Part shown: piece after piece, positions 1-7,172 of the stretch
Numbering within the stretch: position 1 is the stretch's first letter
Layout: each line of letters opens with the position of its first letter
NCBI GenBank assembly: GCA_046597185.1
Contig: JBKJLF010000842.1
Coordinates: 1 to 17,194, forward strand
From: CAMBDR01 sp046597185
GTDB taxonomy: Bacteria > Pseudomonadota > Gammaproteobacteria > Burkholderiales > Burkholderiaceae_D
Length of the DNA stretch: 17,194 nucleotides
Reading direction: 5' to 3'
Notes under the pieces: generated by a model
Databases searched by the model: none
What the model saw: only the letters and a program-made list of their open reading frames with translations
Told to the model about the DNA's origin: nothing
Program-made: the position numbers and the translations under genes

Positions 1-32
1 GCCCATGGCACTGCAAGCAAGCCATTTTTGAA

Positions 33-1544
33 TTGAGACAGAGCGTGGATAGCAACACAAATCAATGGACGCAGCTTTTGGATTCCGGCAGGCGCAAAAA
101 AGATGCCGCCGGCGGCGTCACCCCACCCGGCACCAACGAAACCCGCACCGAAATCGAACGCGATTATGATCGCATCCTGTTTTGCACCCCGCTACGCCGC
201 CTGGCCGACAAAACCCAGGTTTTCCCGCTCGACCGAAACGCCAGCGTGCGCACCCGCCTCACGCACTCGCACGAGGTCTCCAATCTGGCACGCAGTATTG
301 GCACCACGCTGGTGTTTAACCACTACATTGGCCGCGACTGCCCGAATGCATTGCGCAATATCCCTGCCCTGCTGGCCACCATTGGTTTGGCCCATGATTT
401 AGGCAACCCGCCCTTTGGCCACCAAGGCGAAGCCGCGATTCAAAGCTGGTTCAAAGATCGCCAAACCAGCCTGCTGGAAGACCCTCACCGCCCCATGAGC
501 GGGCAACAACAGCAAGACTTTCTCCAATGGGAAGGCAACGCCCAGGCATTTCGGCTGGTCACCCGGCTGCAAGTGTTAAATGATACCTTCGGACTCGATC
601 TCAGCTACGCCACGCTCTCGGCCATGATGAAATATCCCACCCCATCCACCAGCACCACGGCCAACAGCGGCAACGCTGCTGCGGCGTGTAAAAAACATGG
701 ATTTTTTTCTTCCGAACAAGCCATTGCCGAATTGGTACAACAGAAAACCGGCCTCGCCCTGGGGCTGCGCCACCCGCTGGCGTATGTGATGGAAGCCTGT
801 GACGATATCGCCTATGTGGTGCTGGATGTGGAAGACGCAGTGAAAAAAGGCCTGGCCTCGTTTTCTGACTTACTGGCGTTTTTGGAACATCACGCCAGGG
901 ATGACGATGACGATGCCGACGCCGAAAATACGCAGTTAATTGACGGCTTGATTACCAGAAGCCGGGCCAAACATATCGAATATCGCGGTATTTCGCCTGC
1001 CATTTCACCCGCTGAATTAAACGATGTATCGATGCAATTGTTTCGCGTCTACGCAATAGGCGAAATGGTACGAGCCGCCACCGATGCCTTTGTCGATCCA
1101 GCCAACTACCCGCACTTTATGGCCGGCACGCAAGCCAAAAGCTTGCTGTCGCTATCCCGCGCCCGCGCCTTGCGCCAAAATCTGAAAGACTTCGCCCTCA
1201 AACACGCCTACAACCACCGCGTGGTATTGGAGCTGGAATTAAACGGCTACAACGTGATTCGCGAATTGATGGATATTTTTTGGGCCGCCATCAGCGATAC
1301 CACCAACCCCGGCCAGGCCAGCCAATCCAGCACTTTGCGCCGTCACCCATTTACCCGTTATATTTATGGCCGCATCTCGGAAAACTACCGCCGCGTGTAC
1401 GAAAGCAGCAGCGCCAGCCGTTACGATGAATGCCTTTTGTTGACCGATATGATTTCCGGCATGACCGATTCCTATGCGATGAATTTACATCAGGAACTGA
1501 TGCCCTTGAAACTAAAGTTTGATGCCGAGCGCAAACTACCCTGA
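33..1544 (+). CDS. dgt: dGTPase-family HD-domain triphosphohydrolase
   Basis: Deoxyguanosinetriphosphate triphosphohydrolase-like protein. The family splits dNTPs, classically dGTP, into deoxynucleoside and tripolyphosphate in the cytosol. The conserved N-terminal block is visible: RRLADKTQVFPL (about residues 55-66), then RLTHSHEV (75-82), whose first His is a metal ligand, then the HD pair in GLAHDLGNPPFGH (118-130, H121/D122). The length, about 500 residues, fits the family. A short acidic run (DDDDDADAE, near 293-301) is a local oddity. The start is uncertain: TTG at 33 and GTG at 45 both lack a convincing ribosome binding site, and the frame stays open to the left edge, so the true start could lie upstream of the window. 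The gene converges on the peptidase gene, with a hairpin between them. Family assignment is firm; the physiological substrate is not known from sequence. Confidence 0.93.
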   Translation: MRQSVDSNTNQWTQLLDSGRRKKDAAGGVTPPGTNETRTEIERDYDRILFCTPLRRLADKTQVFPLDRNASVRTRLTHSHEVSNLARSIGTTLVFNHYIGRDCPNALRNIPALLATIGLAHDLGNPPFGHQGEAAIQSWFKDRQTSLLEDPHRPMSGQQQQDFLQWEGNAQAFRLVTRLQVLNDTFGLDLSYATLSAMMKYPTPSTSTTANSGNAAAACKKHGFFSSEQAIAELVQQKTGLALGLRHPLAYVMEACDDIAYVVLDVEDAVKKGLASFSDLLAFLEHHARDDDDDADAENTQLIDGLITRSRAKHIEYRGISPAISPAELNDVSMQLFRVYAIGEMVRAATDAFVDPANYPHFMAGTQAKSLLSLSRARALRQNLKDFALKHAYNHRVVLELELNGYNVIRELMDIFWAAISDTTNPGQASQSSTLRRHPFTRYIYGRISENYRRVYESSSASRYDECLLLTDMISGMTDSYAMNLHQELMPLKLKFDAERKLP

Positions 1545-1546
1545 AC

Positions 1547-1571
1547 GCCAGCCCGAAGCAAACGGGCTGGC
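1547..1571. terminator. Hairpin between convergent dgt and peptidase genes
   Basis: A perfect 9-bp inverted repeat (GCCAGCCCG / CGGGCTGGC) with a 7-nt loop starts two bases after the dgt stop codon and lies 24 bases beyond the stop of the opposing peptidase gene. Its position suits a shared bidirectional terminator. Neither side has a clear T-tract, so intrinsic termination is not certain. Confidence 0.55.
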
Positions 1572-1595
1572 AGCCACAGCAACGCAAGCATCAAA

Positions 1596-3827
1596 CTACT
1601 TTTTCACGGGCATTTTCACGTCCAGTTGATCCATCAAAAAAGCATACCAATCGGCCTGCTGATTCACCCGCACCGAGAGCGAACTGCCAATTCCGTGCCC
1701 GGCATGCGCATTGGTACTGAGCATGACCGGATGTTTGGAACCCGTTGCCGCCTGCATGCGCGCAATCATCTTGCGTGAATGCATGGGGTTGACGCGGCCA
1801 TCGGTCTCGCCTGTTGCCATAAATATGGCCGGATACTTCGCGCCATCCTGCACATGGTGGTAAGGCGAATAGCCATACAATACCTTCAACATCTCCGGGT
1901 CCTTGACCGAACCGAATTCGGACACATTAAAGGCCCCGTTGGGGTCCAGTTCGACCCGCAACATATCGTAAATTCCTACCATGGAACCGACCGCGCGAAA
2001 CAATTCCGGACGCTGGGTTACCACCGCACCCATCAACAAACCACCATTACTGCCACCCACGGCGGCCATGCGGCTACTTTGGCTGTATTTGGCCTTGATC
2101 AAATAGTCCGCCGAGGCGATGAAGTCATCAAACACATTCTGTTTTTTGGCCAGCATGCCTTGTTGATGCCATTGCTCGCCAAACTCGCCGCCACCACGCA
2201 AATTGGCAATCACATACACACCACCCGCATCCAGCCACAGGCTGATTGGCGCGCCTAAAAATTTAGGGGTCTGGCTGACGTTATAACCGCCGTAGCCATT
2301 GAGCAAGAGCGGGTGCGAGCCATCCAGCTTCAAGCCTTTGTGCCGTACAATGGCGAGTGGAATGCGTGTGCCGTCTTTGGAGGTAGCAAACTCGCGCACC
2401 ACTTCCACATTATCAAAGCGCACGGGGCTGGTTTTGACCAGAGCGGTGGGGCTGGTTTTGCCCGTCACTTCATCGTAGCGCGCAAAATACGGCGGCTTTA
2501 AATAAGTTTGGACCAAATACAGCACGCTGGCGTCGGGTAGCGCCACCACCTGGCTGACGGTGGATATATCGCTCAGCGGCAATTCGCCTTTGGGTTTGCC
2601 ATCCAGATCAAAGATCGCCACGCGCGACGGGCCGCCCACCATTTGGCGCACATAAATCGCTTTATCCGTCACCGTTACGGGTATGCCGGCTGACTCACCA
2701 CCACCCAAAATCACCGCATCGGATTCGGGCACAAGCACTTTGGCGTGGCTCAAATCAGCATCCCCCGCAGCCAATTTCAACACCTTGCCGCGTGGTGCAT
2801 TGTGATTCGAGACCAAATACAGCGAACCATCCGCGCCAATTTGGGCCGACACCACCTTATCGGCAAACTTGCTGATCTGCCGGGTAGTACCATCGGCGGC
2901 GATGAGGTAATGCGCAAACTCACCGCCATCACCATTGGCCACCGACACCATCAATTGTTTGGTTTTTTGCTCGCTTTCGAGCGCAATTTCCGCCACTTTG
3001 GGGAAATCCTTGCCGATCACATACGCATCCTTGGCCGGATCATCACCCAATTGATGGGCATACACTTGCTGGAAAAAATGCTGTTCTTCAGCCGGACGAT
3101 CCGGCCCCGGATAGCGGGTGTACCAAAAACCGCTGCCATCGGCACGCCAGGCCAGGCTCCCGCCACCAGTGGCATACTGCACCCGTGGTATGACTTCTTT
3201 CAGCGCTTTACCAGTGGCCACATCAAAAATATGGACTGATCCGTCTTCACTGCCATTTTCTGACAGCGATACCGCCACCAACTTGCCATCGGGTGAAGGC
3301 ACAAACCAATCAATCGCGGTGCTGCCTTTCGGGTTGATTTGATTCGGATCGACAATCACCCGGGCATGTTTGGGGTTGGCATCATGGCCCATTACGGCGA
3401 TCATCGCTTGCTGCTTGGCCGGTTCAGTAAAAATCGCAAACACCTTGTCGCCACTCACTTGCAATTGCGAATAAGCGCTGGAGGATGAAGCAATTTGCGT
3501 CATCAAGCGCTTAAAAATGGGTTTGCGCGCAGGCAAATGATCCAGATATTGGCGGGTGCGGCGGTCTTGCGCCAAGCCCCAGGCATGGGTTTGCTCATTA
3601 TTTGGTTCCAGCCAGCGGTACGAATCGACCACCTTGAGTTCGCCATATTGGTCAAGCACATCAACCTTGGCCGTTGGCGGCGCGCCCCGGTCAGCCGCAT
3701 GGGCCAAAGGGCTGATACAGGCGGTGCCTGCCACAGCCAGGGCTGCTAGCGCCGCAAAGCCAAGCGCATTGAGTTTGATCAGGCCAAGTCGGGCCGGGCA
3801 CCTGACCAGGTTCGTGCATGAGTGCAT
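1596..3827 (-). CDS. Prolyl oligopeptidase family serine peptidase (S9A), exported
   Basis: Exported prolyl oligopeptidase of 743 residues, expected to cleave short peptides after proline. An N-terminal signal segment (hydrophobic about 18-38, then PLAHAAD, a signal-peptidase-I-like site near 41-46) points to the periplasm. The order is family-typical: an N-terminal helical piece with SYRWLE (69-74), a beta-propeller (about 120-475), then an alpha/beta-hydrolase domain. The triad is visible: S593 in GGSNGG, D676 in TGETDGRV, H711 in HAGHG. NLRGGGEFG (542-550) is also characteristic. The ATG start is supported by AAGGAA a few bases upstream. It is convergent with dgt and divergent from mnmH, so it is probably monocistronic. 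Substrate range cannot be read from sequence. Confidence 0.93.
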   Translation of the reverse strand: MHSCTNLVRCPARLGLIKLNALGFAALAALAVAGTACISPLAHAADRGAPPTAKVDVLDQYGELKVVDSYRWLEPNNEQTHAWGLAQDRRTRQYLDHLPARKPIFKRLMTQIASSSSAYSQLQVSGDKVFAIFTEPAKQQAMIAVMGHDANPKHARVIVDPNQINPKGSTAIDWFVPSPDGKLVAVSLSENGSEDGSVHIFDVATGKALKEVIPRVQYATGGGSLAWRADGSGFWYTRYPGPDRPAEEQHFFQQVYAHQLGDDPAKDAYVIGKDFPKVAEIALESEQKTKQLMVSVANGDGGEFAHYLIAADGTTRQISKFADKVVSAQIGADGSLYLVSNHNAPRGKVLKLAAGDADLSHAKVLVPESDAVILGGGESAGIPVTVTDKAIYVRQMVGGPSRVAIFDLDGKPKGELPLSDISTVSQVVALPDASVLYLVQTYLKPPYFARYDEVTGKTSPTALVKTSPVRFDNVEVVREFATSKDGTRIPLAIVRHKGLKLDGSHPLLLNGYGGYNVSQTPKFLGAPISLWLDAGGVYVIANLRGGGEFGEQWHQQGMLAKKQNVFDDFIASADYLIKAKYSQSSRMAAVGGSNGGLLMGAVVTQRPELFRAVGSMVGIYDMLRVELDPNGAFNVSEFGSVKDPEMLKVLYGYSPYHHVQDGAKYPAIFMATGETDGRVNPMHSRKMIARMQAATGSKHPVMLSTNAHAGHGIGSSLSVRVNQQADWYAFLMDQLDVKMPVKK

Positions 3828-3851
3828 AGATACGTTCCTTTGACATTGATA

Positions 3852-3880
3852 CCCGGCAGCACTGCCGGGCTATTTTTTTT
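3852..3880 (+). terminator. Terminator-like hairpin in the divergent peptidase/mnmH intergenic region
   Basis: A perfect inverted repeat CCCGGCAG / CTGCCGGG (3852-3869) is followed on the plus strand by C-TA and eight T residues (3873-3880). Read as plus-strand RNA it is a textbook intrinsic terminator, but no plus-strand gene ends here. On the minus strand the same hairpin would sit in the peptidase 5' leader, about 25 nt before its start codon. Confidence 0.6.
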
Positions 3881-3940
3881 GAATCGCGTATTTTAACCTG
3901 AATACGGTATGATGAAGGCTTCTTTGACGCTTCGATTCTT

Positions 3941-3964
3941 CTTCCATTCTTCCATTCTTCCATT
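3941..3964 (+). repeat. Three tandem copies of an 8-bp unit directly upstream of mnmH
   Basis: Three exact head-to-tail copies of CTTCCATT, preceded by a partial copy (ATTCTT), end six bases before the mnmH ATG. The tract occupies the place where a ribosome binding site is expected, and no Shine-Dalgarno-like sequence is present there. Eight is not a multiple of three, but the repeat is outside the coding frame, so copy-number change would alter leader length rather than frame. Confidence 0.85.
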
Positions 3965-3970
3965 CAAGCA

Positions 3971-5032
3971 ATGAAATATCCTGAACTCCTCAGCTTTGCC
4001 GATTTATTAGCGCGTCTGAATCAATTTGACGCCATTATCGACGTACGCAGCCCGGCCGAATATGCGCTTGATCACATCCCCAACGCCATCAATTGCCCGG
4101 TTCTGGATGATCAACAACGCATTACCGTGGGCACGCTGTACAAGCAAGTAGGCGCGTTTGAAGCCAAGAAAGTGGGCGCGGCGCTGGTGGCGCGCAATAT
4201 CGGGCAGATTATCGAAACCCGCTTTCTGGATCACCCGAAAAACTGGATCCCGCTGATCTATTGCTGGCGCGGCGGCAACCGCAGCGGTTCATTGGCGCAT
4301 ATTTTGGCCAAAATCGGCTGGCCAGCGGCCCAGCTTGACGGCGGCTACAAGAGCTTTCGCCAGCAAGTGATGCAAGACTTGCCGCAACTGGCCAATGGCG
4401 CACAATGGCGCGTGTTGTGCGGCACCACCGGCAGCGGCAAAAGCCGAATGTTGGAAACCCTGGCAGCACAAGGTGCGCAAGTGCTGGATTTGGAACATCT
4501 GGCGCGCCATCGTGGCTCGGTGCTGGGGCATATCCCCAGCCAACCGCAACCTGCACAAAAAGCATTTGAAAGCCAAGTTTGGCATATTCTGCGCCAGTTT
4601 GACCCGGCGCGCCCGGTATGGGTGGAAGCCGAAAGTAAAAAAATCGGCAATCTACGCGTACCCGAATGCATTATGGCCGCCATGCGCGCGGCCACCTGTG
4701 TGCAATTCAATCTGGCAACCAACTTAAGGGTGAAATTGCTATTGCAAGACTACGCCCATTTCTCGCAGGACCCGGCCAATTTAAAGCAGCAGTTGCAATT
4801 TTTATGCCCCTTGCACGGCAAGGAAAAAATCAAACACTGGAATAGCCTGATTGATGAAGGCCACCTCGACGAACTGGTGCAGCAATTGCTGGGCGAACAC
4901 TATGACCCTGCCTACTTGCGCTCGATTGAGCGCAATTTTAGCCAATACAACCAGGCACAGGTGTTTACCCTGCCCGGCATCACGGCGGATGATTTTGCGC
5001 TGGCAGCCCGGCAGTTAATGGATGGCAATTAG
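3971..5032 (+). CDS. mnmH: tRNA 2-selenouridine synthase
   Basis: MnmH (also called SelU/YbbB) replaces the sulfur of wobble 2-thiouridine in certain tRNAs with selenium, using selenophosphate, in the cytosol. The 353 residues show an N-terminal rhodanese domain with IIDVRSPAEY (22-31) and the active-site loop CWRGGNRSG, Cys98. The C-terminal P-loop domain has the Walker A motif GTTGSGKS (151-158). Family-typical DLEHLARHRGSVLG (173-186) and EAESKKIG (219-226) follow. Length matches the family. The ATG has no visible Shine-Dalgarno sequence and sits just after an 8-bp tandem repeat. Its partner selD, for selenophosphate synthetase, is not in the window. The T6SS-associated remnants begin about 40 bp beyond its stop. 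Confidence 0.95.
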   Translation: MKYPELLSFADLLARLNQFDAIIDVRSPAEYALDHIPNAINCPVLDDQQRITVGTLYKQVGAFEAKKVGAALVARNIGQIIETRFLDHPKNWIPLIYCWRGGNRSGSLAHILAKIGWPAAQLDGGYKSFRQQVMQDLPQLANGAQWRVLCGTTGSGKSRMLETLAAQGAQVLDLEHLARHRGSVLGHIPSQPQPAQKAFESQVWHILRQFDPARPVWVEAESKKIGNLRVPECIMAAMRAATCVQFNLATNLRVKLLLQDYAHFSQDPANLKQQLQFLCPLHGKEKIKHWNSLIDEGHLDELVQQLLGEHYDPAYLRSIERNFSQYNQAQVFTLPGITADDFALAARQLMDGN

Positions 5033-5072
5033 GCGCAGAATCAGCCTTATAGGAAGGCACAATGCATTATGG

Positions 5073-5127
5073 GACGTATTTTCAACCCGATCATAAATTC
5101 GCTCTCTAATTTTGGTGTCAGTGAAAT
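5073..5127 (-). pseudogene. 3'-terminal fragment of a third lipoprotein (putative immunity) gene
   Basis: These 55 bases match the 3' end of the lipoprotein gene at 7173-8492: 47 identical bases (5073-5119 versus 7207-7253), one mismatch, then seven more identical bases. In the homologous minus-strand frame they encode FTDTKIRERIYDRVENTS, after which the sequence diverges. The rest of the gene is missing and its place is taken by the transposase remnant. This is direct evidence for a third copy, or a recombined copy, of the lipoprotein family at the distal end of the island. Confidence 0.85.
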
Positions 5128-5538
5128 GGCGCTATGCCGTTTATTGTGGGACTTGACTCCCGCTCGCGTATCTCCTAACGCAAACCCTACGCTGCAATGC
5201 CCGTAAAAACGGCGTCTTTGGCAGGTGCTGCAATTTGCCCATGCGCAAGTAGGCAATGGTAATAAAGTTTTTGACGTTTCGAAACCCTCTCGCGGCAGTT
5301 TTGGCTGGTTGCAACATGCCGTTCATGGCTTCAACATACGCATTTGAGCGCTCGTCGAGCATGCCACGAATGATAGTGGGCAGTTTTTCCTTGAGCGTGA
5401 CGGCGACTTTTTTGAACGGTTCAAGCCGTGATCGCTTAGCCCATGAAATCCATCTTTTCAATCTTGACTCGTTTCATCGATGCCAATATCGGTGACATCC
5501 TCCATGTTGACCAAATCCCTTGCCTTGCTTCGCCGTCC
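5128..5538 (-). mobile_element. Decayed ISL3-type insertion sequence remnant
   Basis: The span lies between the third lipoprotein fragment and the stop codon of the lipoprotein gene at 5540. Two pieces of one transposase can be read on the minus strand in different frames. One is a short segment with VTDIGIDETS (within 5463-5538), resembling the first catalytic Asp region of ISL3-family DDE transposases. The other is a C-terminal segment at 5141-5461. The middle of the transposase is absent, so the element has an internal deletion and is not autonomous. I could not identify terminal inverted repeats or a target duplication with confidence, so the outer limits are approximate. Confidence 0.7.
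5141..5461 (-). pseudogene. C-terminal fragment of an ISL3-family transposase
   Basis: About 106 residues resemble the C-terminal end of ISL3-family transposases: WAKRSRLEPFKKVA near the start, then NAYVEAMNGMLQPAKTAARG and FRNVKNFITIAYLRMGKL, the region that carries the last acidic residue of the DDE triad (the E of VEAMNG). The open frame starts with a fortuitous TTG at the deletion junction. The upstream piece (GIDETSQD, then a stop) is in another frame. It is not expected to be functional. Family recognition is from remembered motifs, not a search. Confidence 0.75.
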
Positions 5539-5539
5539 T

Positions 5540-6859
5540 TTAGGGTTTCAAAATGGTTGGCTGGTTTCCAGTAGACGTGTTTTCAACCCGATCATAAATT
5601 CTCTCCCTTATTTTGGTGCCCGTAAAGTCCACCTCGCCAGACAACAAGACATTTCGCAAAATGAATTGCCCGAATTCGCCGTGCGAAAAGTTGGCTCCTT
5701 GCACAGCAAGATTTTCCAAAAGTAGCGTACCTACTTCCATATATTCCATCCGGCCCCGGATAATGGGTGTATTGCGGATGGTCAATGTGCCTATAGTTGT
5801 GGAATAGACGTTGACATGATCCTTCGGCAGAATTCCATTGGGTGCGTCATCTTTGTCCATGTCTCTGTCACCCAATAAATTCAGGGCAACTTGTTTACCT
5901 TCAAACAGGCAATTCTCTATTGCTAATTTTTTTATTTTGGCTGAATTGGTATTAAGGCCATATCTTAAATATTTATCTGGCTTCTCTTCACTTAACAATG
6001 TTACATTTTTAATCATTACATTTTCAGCCTTTACAATACTTAGTCCTAAATTAGCTCTTATGTTTTCAAAGGATGCATTTCCAATTGTTGCATCTTCAAA
6101 AGATAGCACCTTGAAATTGGAATTTTTGACTGTAACAGTTGAAAATATACTGGTTTGGCCGTTAAAGGCCACAAGACCTTGTCCTTCAACATTTTGCAAA
6201 AGCAGTGTCGCATTTTTTTTTGCTTTACCAAAAGCATCAATCATTTTACTATCTTGAATTACCAACGAACTTCCACCATTGACGTACACACGTTCCAGAT
6301 GGCATTTTCGATAAAGAACCGCGCCATTGGTGCCACCTATACCACCGTATGAATCAGCAACGCCGCCATACCCAAGTTGCGCAGGTGTTGTACCAATAAA
6401 TTCACAGTCATCAAACAGCGTGTTTTTACCAATGCGAGGGCCCATGTTAAAGTTCCCTCGGGCGGCACAGCCTATAAAGCTAACACTGTCCCATTCACCT
6501 TCTTCAAAACGAACGGTAGCAAACGCGCAGTTTTCAAAACGAACATTTTTTAGAATTCCGTGAAACAACAAACATTCATTAAAATCACAATCGATAAATT
6601 GGGTATTTTCCCATTGAAATGGATCGAAACGCACACTATGATCAAAAAGGCGATTGCGGATGACAAGCGGGTTATCTTTAAATGTTGTCTGCCGCAGATC
6701 AAAATTATTGAGAAATGCCATTTCCTCAGGCGTCGGTGAGATAGCCATACCTTTGAGTCCTTTACGTGTAGAAGTTGACTTTTTATTATCGCAAGCCGTA
6801 AAACAAAACGCCATAGCAAGCGCAAAACCGTTTTCGAGAAATTTCCTTCGATAATTCAT
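5540..6859 (-). CDS. Tat-type lipoprotein with beta-helix-like repeats, putative T6SS immunity protein (paralogue 1)
   Basis: 439 residues. The N-terminus carries a twin-arginine-like motif (YRRKFLENG, 3-11), a hydrophobic stretch, and a lipobox FTAC with Cys23, so export as a lipoprotein is likely. Asp24 at +2 after the lipidated Cys matches the classical Lol-avoidance signal, which would keep it in the inner membrane. The rest shows staggered F/C/N-rich repeats (for example FIDCDFNE, VRFENCAF, IENCLFEG) typical of right-handed beta-helix or pentapeptide-like proteins. It is a clear paralogue of the lipoprotein at 7173-8492: the last 92 residues differ at 8 positions. It follows an orphan effector tail, as its paralogue follows the full effector. 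Immunity function is inferred from position. The gene is AT-richer than the flanking housekeeping genes. Confidence 0.82.
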   Translation of the reverse strand: MNYRRKFLENGFALAMAFCFTACDNKKSTSTRKGLKGMAISPTPEEMAFLNNFDLRQTTFKDNPLVIRNRLFDHSVRFDPFQWENTQFIDCDFNECLLFHGILKNVRFENCAFATVRFEEGEWDSVSFIGCAARGNFNMGPRIGKNTLFDDCEFIGTTPAQLGYGGVADSYGGIGGTNGAVLYRKCHLERVYVNGGSSLVIQDSKMIDAFGKAKKNATLLLQNVEGQGLVAFNGQTSIFSTVTVKNSNFKVLSFEDATIGNASFENIRANLGLSIVKAENVMIKNVTLLSEEKPDKYLRYGLNTNSAKIKKLAIENCLFEGKQVALNLLGDRDMDKDDAPNGILPKDHVNVYSTTIGTLTIRNTPIIRGRMEYMEVGTLLLENLAVQGANFSHGEFGQFILRNVLLSGEVDFTGTKIRERIYDRVENTSTGNQPTILKP

Positions 6860-6878
6860 TGTATAACTTTCTTGTTTT

Positions 6879-7172
6879 TTATTTATCCCATTTGGGAGGC
6901 GGAGAATATCGATCAGGGAAAGCTAGCGCCAGCCAATCCCAATCCGGCACTTCAGTCTTAGGCATAATGCAAGGTCTTATCCAATATCGCTCTCCTACCC
7001 TGACAAATTCAACCCGAAAAATCCATGGGTCATCAAAATTAGCCAGGCTGCGGAAAAGGTATTTCCTGCGTAGCGATGGAGAAACTACTGCATATTTCTT
7101 CAATGTCTACACGCCAGTCAATATGAGGTTGCAGTCCATGTGGGGAAATTTTCCATTCATGCCCACTTTCCT
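6879..7172 (-). pseudogene. Orphan, frameshifted C-terminal fragment of a metallophosphoesterase effector
   Basis: The last 50 or so residues, FDDPWIFRVEFVRVGERYWI through EVPDWDWLALAFPDRYSPPP, align with the C-terminus of the effector at 8505-11588 (FDDPWIFRIEV ... EVPDWDWLSLTFPGRYSPAP). A weaker match in another frame lies upstream (HFEAVKESG through HIDWRVDIEE, about 7070-7185), interrupted by a stop at 7039-7041, so one frameshift near 7040-7050 separates the pieces. No phosphoesterase motifs remain. It ends 19 bases before the start of the next lipoprotein gene. A TTG-initiated 74-residue product from 7103 is possible but not likely to matter. Confidence 0.8.

Noticed and set aside
2745..3239. 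164-codon plus-strand open frame inside the peptidase gene
   Set aside because: Antisense shadow of a well-supported S9A peptidase, with no ribosome binding site or family match.
5044..5058. Possible hairpin after mnmH (GCCTT / AAGGC)
   Set aside because: Only a 5-bp stem with a 5-nt loop and no T-tract; too weak to call a terminator.
7106..7159. Small reading frame (ATG, 17 codons) just after the stop of the 7173-8492 lipoprotein gene
   Set aside because: It has AAAGGAAAG upstream but ends at a TAG after 17 codons. It is better explained as part of the frameshifted effector-tail remnant.
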